Below, in pieces: positions 1-8,756 of a stretch of 64,000 nt of DNA. This DNA comes from Hahella sp. CCB-MM4 (GTDB lineage: Bacteria; Pseudomonadota; Gammaproteobacteria; Pseudomonadales; Oleiphilaceae): assembly GCF_002260525.1 (NCBI RefSeq), contig NZ_MRYI01000004.1, positions 1-64,000 of the forward strand, written 5' to 3'. Position 1 is the first letter of the stretch, and each line of letters begins with the position of its first letter. A program made the position numbers and the translations under genes. The notes under the pieces are model-generated. The model saw only the letters and a list, made by a program, of their open reading frames with translations. It was not told where the DNA came from and did not search any database.

Positions 1-305
1 CCAAGGTGCCTTACGACATCGTGCTGGGCATGGAAGAGATCAATGATGATTTCTCTGACACGGACACCGTCCTGGTCATCGGGGCCAACGACACCGTGAA
101 CCCGGCAGCGGCGGAAAACCCCGGCAGTCCCCTGGCCGGCATGCCGGTTCTGGAAGTCTGGAAAGCCCGCAACGTAGTGGTGTTCAAGCGCGGTATGGCC
201 ACCGGTTACGCTGGCGTTCAAAACCCGCTGTTCTTCAAGGAGAACACCAGCATGCTGTTTGGTGATGCCAAGGCCAGTGTGGATGCCATCCTGAAGGCCA
301 TGTAA
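1..305 (+). CDS. pntB: NAD(P) transhydrogenase subunit beta, C-terminal part (runs off left edge)
   Basis: These are about 100 C-terminal residues of PntB. With PntA it forms the inner-membrane, proton-translocating transhydrogenase that makes NADPH from NADH. The frame is open to the window edge (first full codon at 3), so the gene starts outside. The visible part is the NADP(H)-binding domain III: it contains [21 protein letters not shown] and [15 protein letters not shown], all typical of PntB, and ends in the expected helix. A perfect terminator hairpin follows within 10 bp, so this is the end of the pnt operon. Nothing suggests damage. Confidence 0.96.
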   Translation, partial: KVPYDIVLGMEEINDDFSDTDTVLVIGANDTVNPAAAENPGSPLAGMPVLEVWKARNVVVFKRGMATGYAGVQNPLFFKENTSMLFGDAKASVDAILKAM

Positions 306-312
306 CAAAAAC

Positions 313-350
313 AAACGATGCCGGATGGATTTCCGGCATCGTTTCTTTGG
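313..350 (+). terminator. Rho-independent terminator after pntB
   Basis: A perfect 13-bp stem (313-325 with 332-344) and 6-nt loop is followed by a T-rich run. It begins 7 bp after the pntB stop and closes the transhydrogenase operon. Confidence 0.9.
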
Positions 351-425
351 ACTTTTCCCCCATTTTCAATAGACTGTCTGCCTTGGCCCACGAGGCCTGC
401 AAATTCGAAAATGGAGTTGTTATCA

Positions 426-1022
426 ATGTCAGTTACAACTAAAGGACTGAAATACCTTTCTCTTGTTGCCCTCCTCGCGTCAAAAACGACCCTGGCAGCC
501 GAATGTTTCGCCCCTTCTCCCAACCTGCAAAAGGAAGGAGATGACTATTACGAACTGAAAAAAACCTATCAATGGGATTCTGACGAGAGCAAATTGCTCG
601 AAGATATTTATCGCGCTCTCGAAGGTGACTGGACCGGTCATGTCACTGAGTTTGAATGCTTCGGATCCGACAAAAACCCACGAAAGAAATTGGCAGAAGC
701 GTCCGTTGAAGCCCGGATCACAGAAAGCACAAATCTACTTTTTCGGATGAGCACTGAAAAGGAATACCTTTCCAGTAAAATTGTCAGAAATGAAGTCTAT
801 CACGCGTATAACTCCCGCATACTCTATTCCGGAACCGTTAAGCCAAACTATGTGGAAGGCTCCGACAGAATGCATATCGCCAATGCTCGCGGCGGTGCCA
901 GATTGCAGGAAGCCGTGCAAAGCATCAGTCTCTCCGGCGAACAGGTATCGATTACCCGTCTCATTTATATCAACGGCTATCTGGCCAGAGAAGAGATTTA
1001 CGAATTAACCAAGGACGACTGA
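426..1022 (+). CDS. Exported protein of unknown function
   Basis: I do not recognise the family. The 198-residue product starts with a basic, then hydrophobic stretch (YLSLVALLAS) and a likely Sec cleavage near TTLAA. A cysteine follows at about residue 27, but the box before it (LAAE) is not a lipobox, so a soluble periplasmic protein is more likely than a lipoprotein. The ATG at 426 gives a normal signal peptide. An ATG at 411 is possible; starts further upstream would overlap the pntB terminator. Three cysteines may form disulphides. It is a single gene between a terminator and a strong inverted repeat, so it is probably transcribed alone. Confidence 0.75.
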   Translation: MSVTTKGLKYLSLVALLASKTTLAAECFAPSPNLQKEGDDYYELKKTYQWDSDESKLLEDIYRALEGDWTGHVTEFECFGSDKNPRKKLAEASVEARITESTNLLFRMSTEKEYLSSKIVRNEVYHAYNSRILYSGTVKPNYVEGSDRMHIANARGGARLQEAVQSISLSGEQVSITRLIYINGYLAREEIYELTKDD

Positions 1023-1088
1023 TTACCCGACGTCAGACTCTTCATCCGTCTTTATTTTAAGACGTTCGAAAATCCGAAGGATCACTTT

Positions 1089-1119
1089 GTCACTTGATCC
1101 CCGCATTGGATCAAGTGAC
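1089..1119. repeat. Perfect 12-bp inverted repeat between convergent genes
   Basis: Arms 1089-1100 and 1108-1119 are exact complements around a 7-nt loop. It lies between the plus-strand gene ending at 1022 and the minus-strand gene ending at 1161. There is no T-run, so it may be an RNA stem that stabilises both 3' ends or a factor-dependent terminator. Confidence 0.7.
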
Positions 1120-1160
1120 ATTCCCCAAGGAAGACCATCCTAGGCCGATAGAGCCTAAAT

Positions 1161-1739
1161 TTATTCCTGCCAAGCTTCCCACGACCGTCGCAGGTCAGAA
1201 AAGAATAAAAGACCTTTCAGCCCTGCCTCTTCTATTGCCTCTTTGACTATGGGCTGGCAATAGGAAACTCCATGATTGTCGTATCGGGTTCTGAACACAG
1301 CGAAGTCTCTCAAGCGGTCTTCGAAAAATGCCACTTTTTCAATATCCCCATATTCATCTCGCTTACAGGAATTCAGATCTACTCCGTCAACATCTTCCGC
1401 GATACAAAGAGTGTTGAACATGTACCCTGTGCCATAATCATGCTTTACGGGCAGGAACTCTCCACAATTGCCGATTATGTCTTTCAACACCTCATAACTT
1501 TTCTCATTCATGTACAAGCGCCCAAGATGTTCAGAAACATCAGGAATCAAAAGACCTTTCTTATCACTTCCGAAATGGATGTTTATAGGGGAAGTCCAAA
1601 CGCCTTTATAGGATACCGGTGAGCGATTAGCGTCAAACCGGGTTTCGCGGTTCTCACCAAAGCACTGCATAATTTGCTTTACATCAAAGCCAATGTATTG
1701 ATAGTTCTTCACATCAGCATACGTTGAAAATAGTGTCAT
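1161..1739 (-). CDS. Imm11/DUF1629-like immunity protein
   Basis: This 192-residue protein resembles the DUF1629 (Imm11-like) immunity family: a central GRLYMNEKSYEVLKD segment, then GEFLPV, an FNTLCIAEDVDGVD stretch, DFAVFRTRYDN, and a terminal VKEAIEEAGLKGLLF. Members neutralise C-terminal toxin domains of polymorphic toxins in the cytoplasm. It follows the AHH-type toxin at 1750-2373 after a 10-bp gap, the usual toxin-then-immunity order, so it is probably the cognate antidote. The family call is from recognition of motifs; the pairing is inferred from position. Confidence 0.75.
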   Translation of the reverse strand: MTLFSTYADVKNYQYIGFDVKQIMQCFGENRETRFDANRSPVSYKGVWTSPINIHFGSDKKGLLIPDVSEHLGRLYMNEKSYEVLKDIIGNCGEFLPVKHDYGTGYMFNTLCIAEDVDGVDLNSCKRDEYGDIEKVAFFEDRLRDFAVFRTRYDNHGVSYCQPIVKEAIEEAGLKGLLFFSDLRRSWEAWQE

Positions 1740-1749
1740 TCCCCATCCT

Positions 1750-2373
1750 CTATGTCCTTACAATACCTTTTCTGAGATGACCTTTTTCAAGCCTCAGCCT
1801 GACCATTTTCAGCGCGTGGATCAGTTCATCAATGCTTTGAATTTGGTCCATGTTTATAATTTCAGTGAGCCAGCCATAATAGGCATTAGTATGCACACGA
1901 CTGTGTGGAATTGCATTTCTAAGATGCTCTGGCATTAAACTCCGATATTTTGTGCACCTGGGCAGCCAAACACCATTATATGGGTCATCGATTCTCACTT
2001 TAAACCACGCCAGAACGGCTCTGTGGGGGGCGGCAAGAGGATGTCCTCCGGAAACAATCGCGTGAGCATCACACCACTGTGACGGTCTTTTATCACCAGC
2101 AGCAGACATTAGGTCTCCAAGACGTTTTGAGTTGTGCGTTTCTCCCACAAAATCATCGTAAGACATATTTAGAGCTGCAGCCCGATAACGGTCTATCTGA
2201 CTTTGAACCTGGGAAGCGACAACGACCTTGTTTAGATCCTTACGGGTGGGGCTTTCAACTTGGATAAACTGATCAATCGCTAGATCTATGCGATCTTTTT
2301 CGTAATATCTGAGTTTTTTTTCTGGTTCGGGCATTGTGACATCCGTTGTATCTGCCTTATACGAGTGCAACAT
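1750..2373 (-). CDS. Orphan AHH-type HNH nuclease toxin
   Basis: The C-terminal half carries the AHH pattern: DAHAIVSGG, a helix, RIDDPYNGVWLP, then a PHSRVHTNAYYGWL box. AHH proteins are HNH-fold DNases delivered by contact-dependent or Rhs-type systems. The canonical AHH triplet reads AHA here, so a usually conserved histidine is replaced; whether this is a subfamily trait or a lesion is open. No delivery domain is attached. The frame stays open upstream to a stop at 2434-2436 without an ATG, and no good ribosome site precedes 2373; a weak GGA precedes an internal ATG at 2334. This looks like a toxin tip detached from a larger protein, kept with its immunity gene. Confidence 0.7.
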   Translation of the reverse strand: MLHSYKADTTDVTMPEPEKKLRYYEKDRIDLAIDQFIQVESPTRKDLNKVVVASQVQSQIDRYRAAALNMSYDDFVGETHNSKRLGDLMSAAGDKRPSQWCDAHAIVSGGHPLAAPHRAVLAWFKVRIDDPYNGVWLPRCTKYRSLMPEHLRNAIPHSRVHTNAYYGWLTEIINMDQIQSIDELIHALKMVRLRLEKGHLRKGIVRT

Positions 2374-2426
2374 CCTATCAATGGCAGCAGAGCAAAAAAA
2401 TCGGTCATTAGGACGAATTGAATTTA

Positions 2427-2470
2427 GGAGGGGCTACCCAGCAGGGCACTATCACATGCTAGCCCCCTCC
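2427..2470. repeat. Imperfect inverted repeat upstream of the AHH toxin
   Basis: Arms 2427-2436 and 2460-2470 pair over 10 bp with one bulged C. It lies at the upstream edge of the toxin/immunity pair and could mark the border of the inserted cassette or be an RNA stem. It lacks attC-type core sites. Confidence 0.5.
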
Positions 2471-2617
2471 ACTCCCATTTAGACCTGCTAATAGAAATCT
2501 CTTACACTTAGGAATACACGCTACGTATAGTGTCTCTCGTCGTCACGACTAAATAAGCCATCTCAATATTTAAATGAATAGAATCACCAACAAACATAAG
2601 AGAAATGCCACTGGTGA

Positions 2618-2944
2618 ATGGGCTCAGCATCCAAGGCCTTTTATAAAAAACTTGGCAATGCAAAATTGCGAAAAGAACCTGTTGAAATCGAAGAGAAGAG
2701 TTGCCGATGGAGTCGCAAAAAGAATAAAAGATTTCGTCAGCCTCGCTTGTGTCCTTTTTGTTTGGCAAATATTCACAGCCAGTATATCGGCGCAAAAATT
2801 AAGCACTACGGTTCATGCAAAGCTTGTGGCGCAGTTAAACAGGGGGCCAATTGCAGTCACTGCAAATCCAAGAATATTTGGCGTATGGACAACAAGTTCA
2901 AATGTAAGAACTGTGGTATGCAAGCGGAGATTAACATTTTTTAA
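2618..2944 (+). CDS. Small zinc-ribbon-like protein with four CxxC motifs
   Basis: This 108-residue basic protein has CPFC, CKAC, CSHC and CKNC, spaced so that they could bind two zinc ions as two tandem ribbons. The N-terminal third is Lys/Arg-rich. I cannot assign a family; zinc-ribbon nucleic-acid binding is the simplest reading. The ATG at 2618 is chosen because the cysteine-rich frame is continuous from it. A second plus-strand frame (2574-2960) overlaps the whole gene but has no such pattern. It faces the minus-strand LysE gene. Confidence 0.65.
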   Translation: MGSASKAFYKKLGNAKLRKEPVEIEEKSCRWSRKKNKRFRQPRLCPFCLANIHSQYIGAKIKHYGSCKACGAVKQGANCSHCKSKNIWRMDNKFKCKNCGMQAEINIF

Positions 2945-2992
2945 ACTAGCAGTATCCTGAACTTCTTAGGCAACATCTGATAAGCAGAGCCA

Positions 2993-3619
2993 CTACACAG
3001 GGCGTTTCGCCAGTAATGCCCATACTCCTGCTGTCGACAACAACGACCCACCGACAATATTGAAACGGCTATGGGCCCGTGGAGAAGCAAGCAATTGTCT
3101 CGCTGAATGCGCAAACAGCGTATACAAGGTTGCATTAATTACTGCCAAAGTGACGAAGGTTGTGGCAAGGATCCAAAGCTGCTGATTTACATTCTCCCCC
3201 GGGTTCACAAACTGGGGTAAGAAGGCGGCAAAGAAGATAATCCCTTTCGGGTTTAATGCTGTCACCAGATAGGTATTACTGAAGGCTTTCCAGCGGGACC
3301 CTGCAGCTATCGGCGCTTTGGATTCCAAAGAGACAGTGCCTGACCGAAACAGCTTTATCCCCATATAAAGCAGATATAAACCGCCAATCCATTTCACGAC
3401 CGTAAACCAAAAAGCTGAAGCCGCCAAAATGGCACCGAGACCCAGTAATGAAAACACTAATGCCGTGGAATCGCCCAAAGCCACAGCGGCGATGAGCGGA
3501 ACATTTGCGCTGCGGCCGTGTGAAACAGAATAGCTGATCAGGGTTAAAATGGTCGGCCCCGGGATTATCAGCAAGGCCATGGATGCAATCGTAAAGGCTA
3601 ACCATACTTCGATAGACAT
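2993..3619 (-). CDS. LysE/RhtB family amino-acid exporter
   Basis: A 208-residue inner-membrane protein of the LysE/RhtB superfamily, which exports amino acids such as homoserine, threonine or lysine. It has the expected length and about six hydrophobic segments. The signature lies in the first 25 residues, with the conserved PGPTILTLISYSVSHGR segment, followed by a small-residue helix (LIAAVALGDSTALVFSLLG). A strong ribosome site (AAGGAG) lies about 6 nt before the ATG at 3619. It appears monocistronic. The substrate cannot be told from sequence. Confidence 0.9.
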   Translation of the reverse strand: MSIEVWLAFTIASMALLIIPGPTILTLISYSVSHGRSANVPLIAAVALGDSTALVFSLLGLGAILAASAFWFTVVKWIGGLYLLYMGIKLFRSGTVSLESKAPIAAGSRWKAFSNTYLVTALNPKGIIFFAAFLPQFVNPGENVNQQLWILATTFVTLAVINATLYTLFAHSARQLLASPRAHSRFNIVGGSLLSTAGVWALLAKRPV

Positions 3620-3659
3620 TATTACTCCTTATTTCTCGTCATTACTCATCACAGTGGCG

Positions 3660-4247
3660 CTACATTTCATCCCTCGGTAGTGAGTCATAAAGCACGTCTC
3701 CATACAAGTACAATTCTCCCGGCTTGATCACTTGGGGAAATTTCTCCTTCCCGCTATACCAATCCTTGTATATTTCTATGGCAAGCTCACTGCAGTAGTA
3801 CTTCTGCGGATAATTGAATCCGATCGTTCCCAGAAAATCATAACTGTTGCCGACCAGCTTCTCCGCATTCCGCCAGGCTGTGTCTGCATTGGCTTCAGTG
3901 CGCCACCGTGGGCGGATGATCAGCAACCTGAAAGACTTGTCGATAAATTCATCCACACTGGATAAATGAATCCCCTGCCCCTCGGCTTCGACAACGGTTA
4001 ATGCCCGCATGTTTACAACCCCCACATGGCTGATGGGAATGCCCGTCGCGTTTGATACAAGATTGTCTGCCAGGTGGTACCCCCTGACGACAAGCCAATC
4101 GCCCGTTTTTGCAATATGCAGCACTTGGTTTTTAATAGCCTCATTCTGCGCCAGGTGGTTTGGATCATCGTTCCTGGTGACAACAGTACGTGCCATACAC
4201 CCGGAAAGCATGGCGAGAACGCCTATTATCAGGAAAATTCGTTTCAT
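3660..4247 (-). CDS. YiiX/YaeF-like permuted papain-fold lipoprotein
   Basis: The N-terminus MKRIFLIIGVLAMLSGC ends in a clear lipobox (LSGC), so this is a lipoprotein. The body matches the permuted NlpC/P60 (YiiX/DUF830-type) amidase group: GDWLVVRGY near the start, the catalytic histidine in ISHVGVV, and the catalytic cysteine in YYCSELAIEIYK near the end. Relatives act on amide bonds in envelope lipids or peptides, but the substrate is not known here. I prefer the ATG at 4247, which gives a normal signal peptide, over a GTG three codons upstream. The 41-bp gap to the LysE gene allows co-transcription. Confidence 0.85.
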   Translation of the reverse strand: MKRIFLIIGVLAMLSGCMARTVVTRNDDPNHLAQNEAIKNQVLHIAKTGDWLVVRGYHLADNLVSNATGIPISHVGVVNMRALTVVEAEGQGIHLSSVDEFIDKSFRLLIIRPRWRTEANADTAWRNAEKLVGNSYDFLGTIGFNYPQKYYCSELAIEIYKDWYSGKEKFPQVIKPGELYLYGDVLYDSLPRDEM

Positions 4248-4423
4248 ACTGACCACATCTACTCAACATTAAATCGGCCACCGGAGTGGCTGCCATAAAA
4301 CACCAGCAGGCCGCTGAATCTCTATACTGCCTGACTTTCCGCAAAATTTTGATATTTAACTGATATTTGCTTGTCATTTTCTTGTCGATTACCTGATTAG
4401 CATATTCCTGTAGTAACCGGCAT

Positions 4424-6193
4424 GTGATTTTAAAGGTGAATGACTCAGTAATCAGGAGCGCGTTTCATCTTCTGACAAGAAGAACCAAACCAAAAACTCG
4501 TTACCCTGACCTGAGTTCATATTTGTGTTGTCTTACGCTTTTATACAGTTTTTCCGGCTTTGCCCAGCTTCCGCAAATCACTGAGGGTGGTGACAAGTGC
4601 CAGGCGATATTCCAGGAATCAGAAACCTCGCTGTTCGATTTTACCGGAATGAGCGAAAAGTATTCCCTGGAAGAGTATGAAGGTATGCCAATAGGAAAAG
4701 TGTTTATCGAATCATTGCCCGTTTTCAATGAGGATGATCCTGACGAAGATTACTTCATATACCGATTGCTCAATAAGATTCATGTCCTGACCCGAACCGA
4801 TGTTATTTCCAATCAGCTGCTGTTTAACAGTGGGGACACACTGCAGGTAGATAAACTGGAAGAGTCTGAACGCATTTTGCGCAATAACCCTTATCTGATC
4901 GATGCCCGAATCATCCCGTTTCGCAAGTGCGACGAAAAAATAGACCTTCTGGTCATCACCCGGGATATTTGGACCCTGGAGCCTGGTGTTAAATTCAGTC
5001 ATACAGACGGAAACAGTAGGATGGGCATTGAACTCAGCGACAACAATATTCTGGGTACCGGCAATCGATTTTCCGTCTCCTACAACAAGGATGATGATCG
5101 AAGCAGTATCGACTATTTGGTTGGCGCCCACCAAATGTTCGGAAGTCATGTGGATGCCACCGTTCGCTATGGCGATACCAGTGACGGTGAAAGAAAATCG
5201 TTTTCGCTGGAAAGACCCTTCTATGCTCTGGATACCCGTTGGGCGGCAGGTGGAGATTTATTTGAATCATCACGGGAAGATTCAATCAAGAGCGGTTCAG
5301 AGGAAACCAATAGCTATCGCCATGAGGTTAACACCTATAACCTATATTTCGGGTTATCCGATGGCCTGCAGGGCGATGACGTCAAACGCTGGTACTACGG
5401 ATTAACCAAAGAAGAGGACCTGTTCTCCCCCATAAGTGCGACTGAGGACGAGATTCCCGAAGATCGTATGCTGCTCTACCCCTGGGTGGCCTATGAGAGG
5501 ATCGAAAACCTGTTTGCCACCTATCGCAATCTTCACTACATCGAAACCACAGAAGACGTATCGCTGGGCAAACATATATACCTCAAACTGGGGTACGGGG
5601 GACAGCTCCTGGACAACGATAGATCACAGGGCCGGTATGAAGGCAACTATTCAGATGCCTATAGCTTTGGGGAACACCATCTGTTTTTTGTGGGTGCCCA
5701 TATGGACGGTTACTGGGATGAACAATCCGGTGCGCCGGAAAATTCAATCTTTGGGACTAACCTGTCCTATATCCATCTTACAGATGAACGTCATCGCTGG
5801 TTCTTCGGCTTTAAAGCCGATATTGGCAGTCACCTTGATGAAGATAAAGAGCTAACCCTGAACAATGGTTTCGGCATGCGTGGTTTTCCCGGCGGCTATG
5901 AGAGAGGTAACCGGCGTTTTGTCGCTACTGTCGAACGACGATTCTATTCGGGTACCCACATTTTCAATCTCTTTCGCGTAGGGAACGTCTTTTTCCTGGA
6001 TGTAGGAAGGGCCTGGCAAACCGGTGAGACCGGTGATTCCCCGATACTGTTCGACGTTGGTGTCGGGATGAGGCTTATCTCAAGTAAAGCCCGAACGGGT
6101 AACGTGGTGCATTTAGATTTGGCCGTGCCGCTTAATGAGCGCGCTAATGTGGATTCATTTCAATGGACGCTCAAGGCGTATAACACTTTCTAA
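4424..6193 (+). CDS. Outer-membrane Omp85/TamA-like beta-barrel protein with one POTRA-like domain
   Basis: A 589-residue outer-membrane protein. A hydrophobic segment at about residues 34-46 ends at GFAQ, a probable signal cleavage. Residues about 95-175 look like a single POTRA domain (NQLLFNSGDTLQVDKLEESERILR, quoted here only by its ends NQLL and RILR, then VITRDIWTLEPG). The rest alternates as a barrel, with the late FGMRGFPGGYERGNRRF box typical of the Omp85/surface-antigen barrel and a C-terminal strand ending in F. The GTG start at 4424 gives an unusually long N-region, so the true start may be downstream. Such proteins insert or export outer-membrane or surface proteins; the client is unknown. 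An ATP-binding fragment gene follows 64 bp later. Confidence 0.8.
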   Translation: MILKVNDSVIRSAFHLLTRRTKPKTRYPDLSSYLCCLTLLYSFSGFAQLPQITEGGDKCQAIFQESETSLFDFTGMSEKYSLEEYEGMPIGKVFIESLPVFNEDDPDEDYFIYRLLNKIHVLTRTDVISNQLLFNSGDTLQVDKLEESERILRNNPYLIDARIIPFRKCDEKIDLLVITRDIWTLEPGVKFSHTDGNSRMGIELSDNNILGTGNRFSVSYNKDDDRSSIDYLVGAHQMFGSHVDATVRYGDTSDGERKSFSLERPFYALDTRWAAGGDLFESSREDSIKSGSEETNSYRHEVNTYNLYFGLSDGLQGDDVKRWYYGLTKEEDLFSPISATEDEIPEDRMLLYPWVAYERIENLFATYRNLHYIETTEDVSLGKHIYLKLGYGGQLLDNDRSQGRYEGNYSDAYSFGEHHLFFVGAHMDGYWDEQSGAPENSIFGTNLSYIHLTDERHRWFFGFKADIGSHLDEDKELTLNNGFGMRGFPGGYERGNRRFVATVERRFYSGTHIFNLFRVGNVFFLDVGRAWQTGETGDSPILFDVGVGMRLISSKARTGNVVHLDLAVPLNERANVDSFQWTLKAYNTF

Positions 6194-6257
6194 AGCAACG
6201 GATTCTGGCACAACGAACAGTACCTGACAGGATATCCTAAGGATCAACAACATTCCC

Positions 6258-6767
6258 ATGGCATTGGATAACAGGATTCGAAAGGCATACATACTCATCA
6301 AAACATTCCTGAGGTTGGGGAACAAACCTGATCGTCATAAGACGGTGCAGGAAGTTTCAATTTCAATTCTTCTTGAAGAGGTGTTAGAAGAGTTAAGTGA
6401 GGACTACCCTGTTTATGAACGCATCGATCTTGAAATTCCACATAGGGTTTGCGTTTTCGCAGACCTGGAACTGACCAAAACATTGATGACCAATCTGGTT
6501 CAGAATGCACTGCAGCATTTCAGTGCCAACATCATGATCCGTCTGACGGATCATGAACTGGAACTACTGGAGGAATTACCCGATCACACTAAAGACCATG
6601 CCAGAGTGGGTGCCGACGACATCAAAGGACTGCACCACAGCTCGGGCATAGACGGCTGGGATTTCCATACGGCGTCGCTGATTTGCAAGCGATCCGGCTG
6701 GAGGTTATCTGCCACCGATGATGCCGAATCGGGCAAAAGTATCAGGCTCAATTTCAACAATTCCTGA
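6258..6767 (+). CDS. Histidine-kinase ATPase-fold protein lacking a kinase core
   Basis: The 169-residue product resembles only the catalytic (HATPase_c) part of a sensor kinase: an N-box-like segment LMTNLVQNALQHF near residue 75 and a late GIDGWDFHTASLICKRSGW helix region. No phospho-acceptor histidine, transmembrane segment or convincing glycine-rich ATP lid is seen. It may be a remnant of a kinase, or a stand-alone regulator that binds a partner without phosphorylating it. The start is uncertain, because a purine-rich site lies 16 nt upstream. It follows the barrel gene on the same strand and ends 12 bp before the convergent acyl-CoA dehydrogenase. Confidence 0.6.
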   Translation: MALDNRIRKAYILIKTFLRLGNKPDRHKTVQEVSISILLEEVLEELSEDYPVYERIDLEIPHRVCVFADLELTKTLMTNLVQNALQHFSANIMIRLTDHELELLEELPDHTKDHARVGADDIKGLHHSSGIDGWDFHTASLICKRSGWRLSATDDAESGKSIRLNFNNS

Positions 6768-6779
6768 AGACGAATCTCG

Positions 6780-8579
6780 CTAGCCGATGAGAAACTGATC
6801 CTCTTCCATCGCCATTAAGCTGTCAGCCCCCGCTTCCATCGAGGTGACCAGCGACCGGGTACGACTGAGTAATTTGTCGAAATAAAATCTGGCCGTATAC
6901 AGCTTTGATACATAAAAATCTTTTTCCGTTGTTCCCGCATCCAGCTTTTGCTGGGCTTCGACGGCCATTCTCAACCAGAAATAACCGACTGTGATATAAC
7001 CGGAATACATCAGATAATCCACAGAAGCGGCACCAATTTCATCCGGGTTATTCGCCGCCCTTTGGGCGATATCATCCGAGAGCTGCAACCATTGATCCAA
7101 AAGCTGTTCCAGGGTATTTGACCATTCACTGAACTGGGTGGTGTGACGCGTCTGGTGACAGAAATCACGAACGTCCTGGGTAAAGAGTTTGAGCAGTTCA
7201 CCCTGTGAACCAATGACTTTTCGCGCCAGCAGGTCCAGCGCCTGGATGCCGGTGGTTCCTTCATACATGGTGCAGATCCGCGTATCCCGTGCCAGTTGCT
7301 CCATACCCCATTCTTTGATGTAGCCATGACCACCATAAACCTGCATTCCATAACTGGTGGCTTCCTGGGCGGTTTCTGTCAGGAAGGCTTTAACGATTGG
7401 GGTGAGTAATGCAAGCTTGGATTCGGCCAATTTCCGGGTGTCTGCATCCTGGCTGTACAAGGTTTTGTCTACCAGTTGCATGCAGTAGATCGCCAGTGCC
7501 CGGTTACCTTCCCGGAAAGCCTTTTGTGTCAGCAGCATCCGCCGGACATCCGGATGTACGATGATCGGGTCTGCCGGACCTTGGAGGTTTTGGGGACCAC
7601 GGGCAGATCTGAACTGCAAACGATCCCTGGCATAACTCAGCGCACCTTGGAAGGTTGCCTCAGTAGCCGCCAATCCTTCCAGCCCGGTGCCGATACGCGC
7701 CATGTTCATGAACGTGAACATGCAGTGAAGCCCCTTATTGGGAGTCCCTATCAGATAGCCCTTGGCACCGTCAAAGTTGATAACGCAGGTGGCACTGCCC
7801 TTGATTCCCATCTTATGCTCAATCGAACCACAGCTGACCGCGTTACGGTCAAGCAATTCGCCGTCGGTTCCCACATTGAATTTAGGAACGATAAAAAGTG
7901 AGATTCCCTTTGTCCCCTGGGGAGCATCAGGAAGCCGGGCCAGTACGATATGCACGATATTTTCAGACATATCGTGTTCGCCTGCGGAAATAAAAATCTT
8001 GGTTCCGGTGATGCTGTACATTCCGTTTGCATCAGGTTCCGCCTTAGTCTTGAGCATTCCGAGGTCAGAACCGCAATGGGGTTCGGTCAGGCACATGGTT
8101 CCTGTCCAACGCCCCTCAACCAATTGAGGCAAAAACTGTTTTTTCTGCTGCTCAGTCCCATGGGCCTTAAGAGTCTCCATACATCCCTGGCTCAACCCAG
8201 GATACATGGCCCAGGAGTGGTTCGCACCGGACACCCATTCCGCCAACACAGAAGCCAGGGAATATGGCAGCCCCTGACCACCAAACTCCTCAGGATGAGC
8301 AAGAGACGGCCAGCCGCCTTCCACATACTGCTGGTACGCTTCTTTGAAACCGTCCGGCGTCGTCACTTCTCCTTCCTGCCATTCGCAGCCCTGGTCATCG
8401 CCCACCTGGTTCAAAGGCGCCAGTACGTTCTCGGCAAATTTGGCACCTTCAGCAAAGATGGCGCTGATCATATCCGGTGAGGCATCTTGGAACCCCAGCT
8501 CGGCATAATGTTCGTCAAAGTTCAGTATTTCCCGCATCAGGAACAGAGCATCACGTTGGGGAGCTTTATAATTCTGCAT
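6780..8579 (-). CDS. Acyl-CoA dehydrogenase, long (DmdC-like) type
   Basis: A 599-residue FAD-dependent acyl-CoA dehydrogenase that makes the trans-2-enoyl-CoA. The length and the C-terminal extension fit the subfamily that includes 3-methylmercaptopropionyl-CoA dehydrogenase (DmdC) rather than the 380-residue forms. Seen motifs: GGQGLPYSLASVLAEW, MCLTEPHCGSDLG (FAD/substrate region), ITGTKIFISAGEHD, and YEGTTGIQALDLLARK, which carries the catalytic-base glutamate. The usual N-terminal helix (NYKAPQRDALFLM) is present. It is the last gene of a minus-strand run after the thiolase, across a 177-bp gap holding a tandem repeat. Substrate (fatty acyl, or DMSP-derived) is not decided by sequence. 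Confidence 0.92.
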   Translation of the reverse strand: MQNYKAPQRDALFLMREILNFDEHYAELGFQDASPDMISAIFAEGAKFAENVLAPLNQVGDDQGCEWQEGEVTTPDGFKEAYQQYVEGGWPSLAHPEEFGGQGLPYSLASVLAEWVSGANHSWAMYPGLSQGCMETLKAHGTEQQKKQFLPQLVEGRWTGTMCLTEPHCGSDLGMLKTKAEPDANGMYSITGTKIFISAGEHDMSENIVHIVLARLPDAPQGTKGISLFIVPKFNVGTDGELLDRNAVSCGSIEHKMGIKGSATCVINFDGAKGYLIGTPNKGLHCMFTFMNMARIGTGLEGLAATEATFQGALSYARDRLQFRSARGPQNLQGPADPIIVHPDVRRMLLTQKAFREGNRALAIYCMQLVDKTLYSQDADTRKLAESKLALLTPIVKAFLTETAQEATSYGMQVYGGHGYIKEWGMEQLARDTRICTMYEGTTGIQALDLLARKVIGSQGELLKLFTQDVRDFCHQTRHTTQFSEWSNTLEQLLDQWLQLSDDIAQRAANNPDEIGAASVDYLMYSGYITVGYFWLRMAVEAQQKLDAGTTEKDFYVSKLYTARFYFDKLLSRTRSLVTSMEAGADSLMAMEEDQFLIG

Positions 8580-8642
8580 ATTTACGACCTATCTATATTC
8601 AAACGTCTGGCAATAGTACCGGTGCCGTTGATCCGCTGTCGG

Positions 8643-8739
8643 TTTCGGAAACTCTTGGCTTCTGGAACTCTTGGCTTCTGAAACTGTCAGTCTCTGAAAC
8701 GGTAGCTCTCAGAAATTGGAGCTATCAGAAATTGATAGC
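8643..8739. repeat. Degenerate 16-bp tandem repeat, six copies
   Basis: Units start at 8643, 8659, 8675, 8691, 8707 and 8723; the last is 17 bp. Core pattern is TCTGAAAC or TCAGAAAT followed by a G-rich part. It fills most of the gap between the acyl-CoA dehydrogenase start (8579) and the thiolase stop (8757). Units abut with no spacers, so it is not CRISPR. Confidence 0.85.
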
Positions 8740-8756
8740 TACCGGTAAAAAAACGA

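Noticed and set aside
2427-2470. Integron attC site next to the toxin cassette
   Set aside because: There is an inverted repeat but no RYYYAAC/GTTRRRY core pair, and no integrase or other cassettes.
8643-8739. Possible CRISPR-like array
   Set aside because: Units are 16 bp, degenerate and directly abutting with no spacers, and there are no cas genes.
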